Positions 8,429-16,455 of a DNA stretch of 64,000 nucleotides are shown here, one piece after another (the stretch's first letter is position 1; every line of letters starts with the position of its first letter). The translations under genes were made by a program, and so were the position numbers. The stretch is from Belnapia rosea (GTDB taxonomy: Bacteria > Pseudomonadota > Alphaproteobacteria > Acetobacterales > Acetobacteraceae): contig NZ_FMZX01000012.1 of NCBI RefSeq assembly GCF_900101615.1, positions 89,838 to 153,837 of the forward strand, in the 5' to 3' direction. Below the pieces are notes generated by a model that did not search any database, was not told the origin of the DNA, and saw only the letters and a program-made list of their open reading frames with translations.

Positions 8429-9634
8429 CTACCCGGCGTTGGCGCGAATGGCCCCGCTCTCCAGCAGCGCCGCGATCTCCGGCTCGGAATAGCCGGCCTC
8501 ACACAGGATGGTCGCGCTGTGCTCGCCGAGGCGCGGTGCCGGGGCGCGGTCACCGGTCGGGCTGGCGGAGAAGGTGAATGGCACGGCCATGCGGGTAATG
8601 GGGCCTTCGCTCGGATGCTCCTCGCGCCCGAAGAAGCCGGTGGCCAGCAGATGTGGGTCCTCGAAGATGCTGTCGAGCGTATGGACCGGCATCACCGGCA
8701 GATCGGCAGTGGTCAGGAGGTCCATCCATTCGGCGGTGCTGCGCTTGCGGAATTCCTCCGCGAGCATGGCCAGCACCTCGTCGATATGCCGCGTGCGCGT
8801 CGCATGGCTGGCGAAGCGCGGGTCGGTCGAGACCAGGTCGGGCCAGCCGACCGCAGCGCAGAAGGCGCGCCACTGGCGGTCGTTGTAGATCATCGTGCAG
8901 ACATGGCCGTCGCGCGTGCGATAGGGGCGGCGGTCGGGCGAGAGCAGCCGTCCGTAGCCACCGGCATCGAGGGGCGGATCGAAGGTCTTGCCGCCTAGAT
9001 GGTCGCCGAGGACGAAGTTCAGCATCGTCTCGAACATCGGCACCTCGACAAGCTGCCCCTCGCCGGCCCGCTCGCGGTGGACGAGCGCCGCATTGATCAC
9101 CCCGACCGCGGCGAGGCCGGTGATCCGGTCCGCCATGGCGAGCGGCGCGTAGCGCGGCGTGCCGTCGCCGGTGCGGGCCTGCAGATGGGCAATGCCGGAG
9201 GCGCCCTGCATCAGGTCGTCATAGGCCGGGCGCGGCGCATAGGGGCCGCCCTGGCCGTAGCCGAGCACGGCGGCATAGACCAGGCGCGGATTCACCGCCC
9301 GCAGCGCCGGGTAGTCGAGGCCGAGCCGCGCCATCGCCGCCGGGCGGATATTGGTCACCAGCACATCGGCCGCCTCGGCCAGCCGCAGCAGCACGCCCCG
9401 GGCCTCCGGCCGCTTCAGGTCGAGCGCGATGCTGCGCTTGCCGCGGTTGATGGTGAGGAACATGCCCCCCATGCCGGGGCTGCGGCCGGGGCCGATGAGG
9501 CGCACCATGTCGCCCTCCGGCGCCTCCACCTTAGTGACCTCGGCGCCCATCTCGGCCAGGAGCTGGGTGCAATAGGGACCGACCAGGACGGTGGTGAGAT
9601 CGAGAACGCGGATGCCCGCGAGTGGTCCGGGCAT
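8429..9634 (-). CDS. CaiB/BaiF (class III) CoA-transferase
   Basis: A 401-residue family III CoA-transferase that moves CoA between carboxylic acids. The beginning (GIRVLDLTTVLVGPYCTQLLAEMGAEVTKVE) and the next block (GGMFLTINRGKRSIALDLKRPE) are diagnostic, followed by DVLVTNIRPAAMARLGLDY and the ALVHRERAGEGQ helix. It is the last gene of a three-gene unit: the amidohydrolase gene ends 21 bp upstream on the same strand. Together they suggest activation of an organic acid to its CoA thioester in a catabolic route. The substrate cannot be named. Confidence 0.9.
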   Translation of the reverse strand: MPGPLAGIRVLDLTTVLVGPYCTQLLAEMGAEVTKVEAPEGDMVRLIGPGRSPGMGGMFLTINRGKRSIALDLKRPEARGVLLRLAEAADVLVTNIRPAAMARLGLDYPALRAVNPRLVYAAVLGYGQGGPYAPRPAYDDLMQGASGIAHLQARTGDGTPRYAPLAMADRITGLAAVGVINAALVHRERAGEGQLVEVPMFETMLNFVLGDHLGGKTFDPPLDAGGYGRLLSPDRRPYRTRDGHVCTMIYNDRQWRAFCAAVGWPDLVSTDPRFASHATRTRHIDEVLAMLAEEFRKRSTAEWMDLLTTADLPVMPVHTLDSIFEDPHLLATGFFGREEHPSEGPITRMAVPFTFSASPTGDRAPAPRLGEHSATILCEAGYSEPEIAALLESGAIRANAG

Positions 9635-9655
9635 GCCGCCAGGTCCTTCCTTGCT

Positions 9656-10762
9656 TCAGCCCAAGCGGTACACCGCACGGGCATTGTCGGCCAGGATCAT
9701 CCGGCGCTCCGCCTCGCTCATCTGCAGCTTGAAGGCGTAGCGTGGGTCATCGCTGTCCCAATGCGGATAATCGGTGGCGAAGAGCAGCCGGTCCCAGCCG
9801 ATCCAATCAATGACCTGGCGCAGATGCTCCGGGCGCTCCGGCTCCTCGACCGGCTGGGTGGTGAACCAGAGATGGGATTTCAGATACTCGGATGGCTTGC
9901 GGCGCAGATGCGGCACCTCCGACCGGAGGCTCCGCCACAGGCCATCCATCCGCCAGCCCAGCGAGGGCACCCAGCCGAAACCACCCTCGATGATCACGAC
10001 CTTGAGCCGCGGGAAACGGTCGAACACGCCTTCGAGGATGAAGCTGGCGCAGAGCGCCGCCATGCTCATGGCGACCGCCTGGTGTTCCTCGAAATAGAAG
10101 CTCGGCCAGCCGCCGCCCGTCACGCTGTGGCCGCTGGTGCCGAGGCTGTGCAGGCCGAGCGGCAGGCCATGATGCTCGGCAGCCTCGTAGATGGGCCAGT
10201 AGCGCTGGCGGCCGAGCGGCTCGAGCGCACGGCTCACCATGGCGATCTGGACGAAATCGGGTTGGCCGGCCCAGCGCTCGATCTCCCGCACCGAGGCGGC
10301 GGCATCCTCGCCGGGGATGGCGATGGTGGCCTTCAGCCGAGGCTCCCGCGAGGTCCAGTCCTCGCGCATCCAGTCATTGACGGCGCTGCTCAGCGCGGCC
10401 GCGAAGCCGGGATTGCGCTCGTCCATGCCGCGCGCCGCCAACGGCTGCAGCATGCCGTATTCGATATCGAGCGGGTCGAGATGCTGGCTCCGCATGAAAT
10501 CAAGGTCGGAGCCGGGCGGCCCGCCGCCCGGTGGCCAGGAATCGTAGCGCGACAGCGCCGGCGTCGCCTTTGGATAGGGATGCGTGGTGGCGAAGGGCTG
10601 GCGCAGGCGGACACCGTATTCCTGCCGGTGGCGGCGCCACCGGTCCGGCAACCAGCGATCGAGCACCGCCAGGTCGCGCGGCGCCGGATGGATGTCGCCA
10701 TCGACGAGGCGGAGGCGGGACCCGGACGGCGCCTCGGGCCGGGGCTGCGTGGTCGTGCTCAT
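9656..10762 (-). CDS. Amidohydrolase-2 family protein (ACMSD-like TIM barrel), copy 1
   Basis: A 368-residue metal-dependent hydrolase or decarboxylase of the amidohydrolase-2 group. It begins with the VDGDIHP strand (the D-x-H variant of the usual HxH metal motif), has LPLGLHSLG and EGGFGWVPSLGWRMD in the middle, and ends with LLFATDYPHWD, which supplies the metal-ligand Asp. The start ATG at 10762 overlaps the stop of the upstream paralogue as ATGA, a typical translational coupling; the longer open frame up to 11074 is antisense extension. It is clearly paralogous to the next gene, so the operon encodes two related enzymes plus a CoA-transferase. Confidence 0.88.
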   Translation of the reverse strand: MSTTTQPRPEAPSGSRLRLVDGDIHPAPRDLAVLDRWLPDRWRRHRQEYGVRLRQPFATTHPYPKATPALSRYDSWPPGGGPPGSDLDFMRSQHLDPLDIEYGMLQPLAARGMDERNPGFAAALSSAVNDWMREDWTSREPRLKATIAIPGEDAAASVREIERWAGQPDFVQIAMVSRALEPLGRQRYWPIYEAAEHHGLPLGLHSLGTSGHSVTGGGWPSFYFEEHQAVAMSMAALCASFILEGVFDRFPRLKVVIIEGGFGWVPSLGWRMDGLWRSLRSEVPHLRRKPSEYLKSHLWFTTQPVEEPERPEHLRQVIDWIGWDRLLFATDYPHWDSDDPRYAFKLQMSEAERRMILADNARAVYRLG

Positions 10763-11817
10763 GGGCTCGCCTCCTCCAGCCGTGGATAGATCGCCAGCGC
10801 GTTGTCCCGCAGCACCCGTCCGTGCAACCGGCTCGGCAGACCGGGTGGCAGCGCCGCCTCGCCCTCGAAACGGGCATGGGGGTAGTCGGTGGCGAAAAGG
10901 AGAAGCTCGTCGCAGTCGATCATCTCGAGCAGCGCCTCCATCCCGACCGGATCCTCGGGCGCGTCGCCGGGCTGGATGGAGATGCGGATGCTCTCGCGCA
11001 GTATCCGGGCCGGCGACCGGTCGACCCAGGGGATCTCCTGCCGCATCGCCCGCCACATCTTCACGCTGCGCCACAGGAAGTTCGGCACCCAGCCGAATCC
11101 GCTCTCCAGCAGCACGACTTTCAGGCCCGGGTATTTGGTGAAGGCGCCCTCGGCGATCAGGCTGAGCAACTGGCTCTGGAAGGTCTGGGCGAAGGTCGTG
11201 TGGTCCTCGATCAGGTAGGTCGGCCAGCCATTGGCCGTCGGTGCATGCCGATTGGCGTTGCCGGCATGAAGCGCGATGGGCAGGCCGTGCCGCTCGGCGG
11301 CGGCCAGGATCGGCCAGTTCACCCGCCGGCCAAGCAGCGTCTCCGCCCCGCCGAACAGCAGCACATGGACGAAGCGTGGGTCCGCCGCACGGCGCTCGAT
11401 CTCCTCGACCGCCAGCACCGGATCCTCGACCGGCACCAGGATGCCGGCGCGAAGCCGAGGCTCATTGTCCAACCACTCAGCCGCCATCCAGTCATTGGCG
11501 GCCCGGCAGAGGACCGCGGCGAGATCGGCATTGTGCAGGGCCGGGGCGCCGAAAAGCGGGTTGCAGATGCCGATGCTGGTTCCGAAAGGCTCGAGCGCCT
11601 CGCGCCGCACCGCCTCCACCGTGGCCCCGGCGAGGCCGTCCCCATGGCGCCAATCCGCCCGTGCGGTCAGTGGTGCGCCACGCGGGTAGAGGGCGAAGTC
11701 CAGCTCGTCGATGCCACGGCTGGCGATCACCTCCCGCCAGAAGGGCTCGAGATAGGGCAGCAAGGCGCGGCAGCCCGGTAGTGCCGGGTGCAGGTCGACA
11801 TCGATGGCCCCTCCCAT
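10759..11817 (-). CDS. Amidohydrolase-2 family protein (ACMSD-like TIM barrel), copy 2
   Basis: The 352-residue product begins IDVDLHPALPG, has LPIALHAGNANRH and ESGFGWVPNFLWRS in the barrel, and ends with LLFATDYPHARFEGE. These parallel the metal-binding strands of copy 1. I chose the ATG at 11817 because GGGAGG lies exactly 6 nt upstream; ATGs at 11835 and 11823 are in frame but poorly placed for that site. It is the first gene of the operon and is coupled to copy 1 by ATGA. Family members include ACMSD-type decarboxylases and hydrolases of aromatic ring-cleavage products. Confidence 0.87.
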   Translation of the reverse strand: MGGAIDVDLHPALPGCRALLPYLEPFWREVIASRGIDELDFALYPRGAPLTARADWRHGDGLAGATVEAVRREALEPFGTSIGICNPLFGAPALHNADLAAVLCRAANDWMAAEWLDNEPRLRAGILVPVEDPVLAVEEIERRAADPRFVHVLLFGGAETLLGRRVNWPILAAAERHGLPIALHAGNANRHAPTANGWPTYLIEDHTTFAQTFQSQLLSLIAEGAFTKYPGLKVVLLESGFGWVPNFLWRSVKMWRAMRQEIPWVDRSPARILRESIRISIQPGDAPEDPVGMEALLEMIDCDELLLFATDYPHARFEGEAALPPGLPSRLHGRVLRDNALAIYPRLEEASP

Positions 11818-11973
11818 GCCCATCCTCCCGCCCATTGCCTCGGGCTTTCCGATGATGCTGGACCTCGGCCTCGCTGTCGGTCAACCGCCGTATCGGGACC
11901 TGAAAGAGCTGGTTAACCACATTGCGGCATGTCTCGCCCGGCGCGATTGGCGCTCAGGAACGGTGACCCGACC

Positions 11974-12189
11974 ATGCCGACACTCATTGAGGCGACCCTG
12001 CCAACCTCCGGCCCCGAGGCGCCTCGCCGCCTGCTGATGATCCTTGGGCCGCTTGGCCTCGCAGCCCTGATGCTGCCGGCCGAGATCGGCATGGCGCTGG
12101 CGCTGATCGCCTCCCTGGCCTTCGGCATGGGCCTCGCCGGGCTTCGCCGCCATGGGGCCCTCGGCCTCCCCGATGCCATCGAGGACTGA
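11974..12189 (+). CDS. Small hydrophobic membrane protein, unknown
   Basis: A 71-residue ORF with a hydrophobic core of about 40 residues (roughly 20-58, enough for one or two membrane spans), flanked by a polar N-terminus and an acidic end (DAIED). The frame is also open from an ATG at 11929. Neither start has a strong ribosome site. No family is recognised. It lies alone between a divergent and a convergent gene, and the main reason to keep it is the membrane-like composition. It could be spurious. Confidence 0.4.
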   Translation: MPTLIEATLPTSGPEAPRRLLMILGPLGLAALMLPAEIGMALALIASLAFGMGLAGLRRHGALGLPDAIED

Positions 12190-12261
12190 CCCTCTCGCTA
12201 TCCTCGTTGCTCCGCACCGCGTAGCCGCGATGCGAAGCCCGGGCCATACTTGGCCTCGGCA

Positions 12262-12283
12262 CCGCCATCCCGGTGGATGGCGG
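12262..12283. terminator. GC-rich hairpin between convergent genes
   Basis: A perfect 9-bp stem (CCGCCATCC / GGATGGCGG) with a CGGT tetraloop lies between the small ORF and the end of the membrane protein gene. There is no T-run on either side, so it may only assist termination. Confidence 0.35.
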
Positions 12284-12293
12284 GTGTCCCCGG

Positions 12294-13676
12294 TCAGCCG
12301 GTGCCGCCAGCCCCGGCCAATTTACTGCCCCCCTGCCCCGTCGCCGCCCGCAGCCTGGGAAGCAGCACGATCATGGCGACGAAGAGGCTGAGCCAGAGCA
12401 GCCGTGCCTGGTAACGGTCGGCCGGGCCCGAAAGTCCACCGGTGATCGCCGCATTGCCGATCAGCGCTGCCAGCAGGAGGGCGACGAGGCCCAGCTCCGA
12501 CAGGGACCAGCGGCGGCGCAGGCCGATCGCCACCAAGCCGAGGCAGAAGATGGCGAGGTGCAGTGGCGTCAACCCGTGGACGAAGGCATAGAGCTCGCCC
12601 ATCTGTTGGCGGGAGGCGAGATAGGCCTCGTGTTCGCTCGGGAAGTAGCGGGCGATAATCGGCTCCGGCCCCGGCTGGCTGCGCCAAGGCTCCAGCCCGT
12701 CGCCGCTCGCCATGGTGACCAGCTGGTGCAGCGTGTTCCGCATCGCGTCAAGCAGGACGCCACCCGGATTCTCGGCCAGGACGCCACGGACGATGGCCTT
12801 GGCCTCGGGCGCCCAGGCCTTCGGCCCGCCAAGCTCGGTATAGAGCGGGCCGGTCAGGGTCCAGAGGAAGAGGTTATGCTCGGTTCCGGTCCCGATTTGG
12901 TCCCGCACAGCGCAGATCCTGTAGCCGATATCCGGGCAGTGGCGGTCGAGATAGGCGCGGCCCGTATCGTCGAAGATCAGCCGGGTGGCCAGGAAGACGG
13001 AGCCGAATGGCGAGATCGACAGCGCCCGATGCGCCACGCCGTTGATGGCGATCAGCGCCATGACCGCCAGCGCCGTGGGCGCCAGCATGCGGCCAAGGCC
13101 CCGCAGCGCCGGCACCGGCCCGCGGCGCAGGCCGATCAGCAGTGTCGCCAAGCCAGCCAGGCCAATCGCCAGCGGCACATGACTTTGATGCACGACGACG
13201 GCCAGGCTCGAGAGCAGCAGCAGATAGATTCTCTCACGCCGGGACAAGGCCCCCCACTGGAAGGCCAGCAGCCAGATGCAGAGCACCACGACGCCGGTGA
13301 AGAGGTCCGGCATGATCTGCGTAGTGACGAAGGGCAGGCCGCTCAGCATTGCCAGGGCCGCGGAGGTCACCACCAATGGCACCGGGCCGGGCTGCCGCTG
13401 CACCCGCAGCACCAAATGCAGGAGGTGCGCCATGATCAGCCCCTGACCGATCACCACCGGCCAGAGCGAGAGCCGCCAATGCAGCCCATGAATGAAAAGG
13501 CTGTAAAAGGGTGGCCGGTCCCAACCGGCATAGCCTATCAGCGCCTGGCCAAGATAGGTGCCGGTATCCGCAAAGACCAGCGGATAGCCGTTCCAGAGCG
13601 CTGGCCAGATCAGCAACAGGGCAGCTAGCCCGATGGCCCAGGGCGGACAGGTCTGGCTGACCGTACCCTCCGGCAT
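12294..13676 (-). CDS. Polytopic membrane protein, possible GT-C-fold glycosyltransferase
   Basis: A protein of about 460 residues with many hydrophobic segments (about ten or more), spread over its length. After the first span, an external loop reads ADTGTYLGQALIGYAGWDRPP followed by FYSLFI; an acidic residue and a conserved Tyr before an aromatic-PP motif in the first loop is the pattern of GT-C lipid-linked-sugar transferases (PMT/ArnT type), but I cannot assign it to a known family. A polar loop of about 100 residues sits near residues 250-350. I chose the ATG at 13676 because AAGGA lies 6 nt upstream; the frame is open to 13796. It is divergent from rutB. Confidence 0.6.
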   Translation of the reverse strand: MPEGTVSQTCPPWAIGLAALLLIWPALWNGYPLVFADTGTYLGQALIGYAGWDRPPFYSLFIHGLHWRLSLWPVVIGQGLIMAHLLHLVLRVQRQPGPVPLVVTSAALAMLSGLPFVTTQIMPDLFTGVVVLCIWLLAFQWGALSRRERIYLLLLSSLAVVVHQSHVPLAIGLAGLATLLIGLRRGPVPALRGLGRMLAPTALAVMALIAINGVAHRALSISPFGSVFLATRLIFDDTGRAYLDRHCPDIGYRICAVRDQIGTGTEHNLFLWTLTGPLYTELGGPKAWAPEAKAIVRGVLAENPGGVLLDAMRNTLHQLVTMASGDGLEPWRSQPGPEPIIARYFPSEHEAYLASRQQMGELYAFVHGLTPLHLAIFCLGLVAIGLRRRWSLSELGLVALLLAALIGNAAITGGLSGPADRYQARLLWLSLFVAMIVLLPRLRAATGQGGSKLAGAGGTG

Positions 13677-13838
13677 GATATCCTTGAGCGCCAACGAAAC
13701 CGTTGGAGGGTTTGGCTGTTGCAATGCGTTCAGCATCATCAGTGCGCTCTGGAAGGTGGCGATTTCCCAGGTAGTCCCGCAACCGGACCGAGTCATTTCC
13801 CACTTTGTTGAAAAACAGCAACGTGATGTGTCTTACTG

Positions 13839-13854
13839 TGGCACGGTATATGCT
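13839..13854 (+). promoter_or_regulatory. Sigma-54 (RpoN) type promoter of rutB
   Basis: TGGCACGGTATATGCT matches the -24/-12 consensus TGGCACGRNNNTTGCW at every defined base except one (A for the first T of TTGC), with correct GG-to-GC spacing. The GC element ends 35 bp before the rutB ATG, giving a predicted start near 13865 and a leader of about 24 nt that contains the ribosome site CGAGGAG. RpoN promoters need an NtrC-type activator; I see no clear NtrC palindrome upstream within this window. Confidence 0.65.
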
Positions 13855-13888
13855 AGGCCTGAGCAATCCCCATTCGAGGAGTTGTTCC

Positions 13889-14572
13889 ATGTCCCGGACC
13901 GTCCAACTCGCAGCCCGACCGGAGCCCATCAGGGTCGTGCCCGAGGAGACGGCGCTGATCGTCGTTGACATGCAGAACGCCTATCTCTCGCCTGGCGGCT
14001 ACATCAACCTTGTGGGATTCGATGTCAGTGGTTCCCCGCCCGTCATCGAGGAAACGGCGCAGGTGGTCGCCGCCTGCCGGGCTGCCGGCATCCCGGTGAT
14101 CTACTTGCAGAACGGCTTCTCGCCCGATCAGCGGGAGGTTGGCGGCCCTTCGGCGCCTGTTTGGCACAAGTCCAATGCGCTGAAATTCATGCGGGCGAAC
14201 GAGGCCTATGCGGGGAAGCTCATCACCCACGGCACCTGGGACCATGCGATCGTCGATCCGCTGACGCCGGAGCCGGGCGATCTCGTCGTGCCGAAGTCGC
14301 GCTACAGCGGCTTCGCTGGCACAGGGCTCGAGCAGATCCTGGCTTCCCGGCGGATCAGGACGCTGCTCGTCGCCGGCGTCGCCACCAATGTCTGCGTCGA
14401 GAGCACCATCCGGGACGCCTATCACCGGGAATTCTTTCCGGTCATGATCACGGACGCGACCATGGCGGCAGGGCCCGGGGCACAGGAAGCCACGGAGTTC
14501 AACGTCGAGAAATTCTTCGGGTGGCTGAGCACCGGGGCCGAAGTCAGGGCTGCCCTGCGCAACAACCAATAG
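13889..14572 (+). CDS. rutB: Ureidoacrylate amidohydrolase RutB-like, isochorismatase-fold cysteine hydrolase
   Basis: The 227-residue protein follows E. coli RutB closely: LIVVDMQNAY..PGGY near the start, GFDVS, HKSNALK, the GTWDHAIVD segment, PKSRYSGF, and GVATNVCVESTIRDAY near residue 170. The triad of the isochorismatase-like hydrolases is visible as Asp27, Lys136 and Cys169, with the same spacing as in RutB. RutB cleaves (peroxy)ureidoacrylate to a carbamate and an aminoacrylate in pyrimidine ring breakdown. The ATG at 13889 has CGAGGAG at good distance; upstream in-frame ATGs lie before or inside the promoter. No other rut gene is in the window, so the substrate should be considered provisional. 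The sigma-54-type promoter fits a nitrogen-scavenging role. Confidence 0.82.
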   Translation: MSRTVQLAARPEPIRVVPEETALIVVDMQNAYLSPGGYINLVGFDVSGSPPVIEETAQVVAACRAAGIPVIYLQNGFSPDQREVGGPSAPVWHKSNALKFMRANEAYAGKLITHGTWDHAIVDPLTPEPGDLVVPKSRYSGFAGTGLEQILASRRIRTLLVAGVATNVCVESTIRDAYHREFFPVMITDATMAAGPGAQEATEFNVEKFFGWLSTGAEVRAALRNNQ

Positions 14573-14606
14573 AAAAGCCGGGGAGATCAACCTCTCCCCG
14601 GCCTTT
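14573..14606. terminator. Bidirectional terminator between rutB and pntB
   Basis: A perfect 10-bp stem (GCCGGGGAGA / TCTCCCCGGC) with a 6-nt loop sits between the convergent rutB and pntB genes. On the minus strand it is followed by TTTTCT and on the plus strand by CTTTC, so it can serve both genes. Confidence 0.8.
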
Positions 14607-14623
14607 CATCTAGGTCAACAAGA

Positions 14624-16036
14624 TCAGTCGCGCTGGAGAGCCTGCACGATCTCCTGCGTGACCTTCTTGGCATCGCCGAACAGCATCATGGTGTTTGGGC
14701 GGAAGAACAACTCATTGTCGACCCCGGCATAGCCACTTGCCATGCCGCGCTTGATGAAGAAGACGGTCTTCGCCCGCTCCACATCGAGGATCGGCATGCC
14801 GTAGATCGGGCTGGACTTGTCGGTCTTCGCCGCCGGGTTGGTCACGTCATTGGCGCCGATGACGAAGGCCACATCCGCATCGGCGAATTCCGGGTTGATC
14901 TCTTCCAGCTCTTTCACGTCCTCATAAGGAACGTTCGCCTCGGCCAGCAGCACGTTCATATGCCCGGGCATACGGCCCGCAACCGGGTGGATGGCGTATT
15001 CCACCTGCGCGCCTTCCTTCTTGAGCAGATCGCCCATCTCCCGCAGCACCTGCTGGGCCTGCGCCACCGCCATGCCATAGCCGGGCACGACGATGATCTT
15101 CTGGGCATTCCTCATGATGTAGGCAGCGTCCTCCGGGCTGCCGGCCTTCACCGGCGCCCGGTCACCCGTTGCACCGCCACCGGCCGCCGCACCGCCCGCA
15201 TCCGTGCCGAAGCCGCCCAGCAGCACGTTGATGATGCTGCGGTTCATGCCCTTACACATGATGTAGGAGAGGATGGCACCCGAGGCGCCGACCAGCGCGC
15301 CGGTCACGATCAGCAGGAGGTTGCTAAGCGTGAAGCCGATGCCCGCCGCTGCCCAACCGGAATAGCTGTTCAGCATCGAGACGACGACCGGCATGTCGGC
15401 GCCGCCGATCGGGATGATCAGCAGGAAGCCAAGCGCGAAGGCGAGGATGGCGATCAGCCAGAACAGCGCCGCGCTGCCCGAGGCAACGAAGCCGATGATC
15501 AGCACCACCAGCAGGATGCCGAGGCCGAGGTTCAGCCAGTGCTGACCCTTGAAGGTGATCGGCGCGCCGGACATCAGCGCCTGCAGCTTGGCGAAGGCGA
15601 TGACCGAGCCGGAGAAGGTGATGGCACCGATGGCGAGGCCGAGCGACATCTCGACCAGCGAGCCGCCATGGATCTCACCGGCATGGCCGATGCCGAAGCT
15701 CTCCGGCGCGTAGAAGGCGGCTGCCGCGACGAAGACCGCCGATAGGCCGACCAGCGAGTGGAAGGCGGCAACAAGCTGCGGCAGCGCCGTCATCTGGATG
15801 CGGGAGGCGATATAGGCGCCGGCGCCGCCACCGATGGCCAGCGCCAGGATGATCAGCCCGATCCCGCCCCCGCCCATCCCCGGGCGCAGCAGGGTCGCCA
15901 CGATGGCGATGCCCATGCCGACCATGCCGAACAGGTTGCCCTGCCGTGAAGTGGTCGGGTGGGACAGGCCACGCAGCGCGAGGATGAAGAGGACGGCGGC
16001 GACGAGATAGGCGAACGTCGAGAGGGTTGCGGCCAC
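14624..16036 (-). CDS. pntB: NAD(P) transhydrogenase subunit beta
   Basis: The 470-residue beta subunit of the proton-translocating transhydrogenase. Residues about 1-270 form membrane helices (domain II). The C-terminal NADP-binding domain III is recognised from VPGYGMAVAQAQ, HPVAGRMPGHMNVLLAEANVPY, VIGANDVTNPAA and the final KRGMASGYAGVDNELF. The enzyme uses the proton gradient to reduce NADP+ with NADH. It is the last gene of pntAA-pntAB-pntB, 4 bp after pntAB. Confidence 0.97.
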   Translation of the reverse strand: MAATLSTFAYLVAAVLFILALRGLSHPTTSRQGNLFGMVGMGIAIVATLLRPGMGGGGIGLIILALAIGGGAGAYIASRIQMTALPQLVAAFHSLVGLSAVFVAAAAFYAPESFGIGHAGEIHGGSLVEMSLGLAIGAITFSGSVIAFAKLQALMSGAPITFKGQHWLNLGLGILLVVLIIGFVASGSAALFWLIAILAFALGFLLIIPIGGADMPVVVSMLNSYSGWAAAGIGFTLSNLLLIVTGALVGASGAILSYIMCKGMNRSIINVLLGGFGTDAGGAAAGGGATGDRAPVKAGSPEDAAYIMRNAQKIIVVPGYGMAVAQAQQVLREMGDLLKKEGAQVEYAIHPVAGRMPGHMNVLLAEANVPYEDVKELEEINPEFADADVAFVIGANDVTNPAAKTDKSSPIYGMPILDVERAKTVFFIKRGMASGYAGVDNELFFRPNTMMLFGDAKKVTQEIVQALQRD

Positions 16037-16040
16037 GGTC

Positions 16041-16442
16041 TCAGCCCTTCTTCTTCGACTGGAACATGGCCAGCATCCGGCGCGTCACGATGAAGCCGCC
16101 GAAGATATTCACCGCGGCCAGCGCGGCAGCCAGGAAGCCGAAGACCTGCGCCGCCAGGCTCTCACCGAGCCCGGTCGCCAGGATGGCGCCGACGACGATC
16201 ACCGAGGAGATGGCATTGGTGACGCCCATCAGCGGGCTGTGCAGCGCCGGCGTCACGTTCCACACAACGTAATAACCAACGAAGCAGGCCAGCAGGAAGA
16301 TCGTCAGCAGGAAGAGGAAGGGATCGGCCGCCGCGGCCACGGGCGCGACATGGGTCTCGGCCATGGCGCGAGCCTGCTGGGCCAGTTCCAGGGCGCGCTG
16401 CGCCGTGGCGCTGGCCTGGTTGGCCAGGTCAGTGGGATTCAT
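16041..16442 (-). CDS. pntAB: NAD(P) transhydrogenase subunit alpha, membrane part
   Basis: A 133-residue protein corresponding to the C-terminal membrane segment of enterobacterial PntA. It has a polar Ala/Gln-rich N-terminus, then three to four helices ([17 protein letters not shown] and following) with the family pattern [20 protein letters not shown]. In Alphaproteobacteria the alpha subunit is usually split like this, so the separate gene is normal. It sits 13 bp after pntAA. Confidence 0.93.
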   Translation of the reverse strand: MNPTDLANQASATAQRALELAQQARAMAETHVAPVAAAADPFLFLLTIFLLACFVGYYVVWNVTPALHSPLMGVTNAISSVIVVGAILATGLGESLAAQVFGFLAAALAAVNIFGGFIVTRRMLAMFQSKKKG

Positions 16443-16455
16443 CGCTCTGGTCTCC

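Noticed and set aside
12273..13628. 451-codon open frame on the plus strand opposite the polytopic membrane protein
   Set aside because: It is extremely rich in Gln, His and Arg with no hydrophobic core. The opposite strand gives clear membrane helices and a ribosome site.
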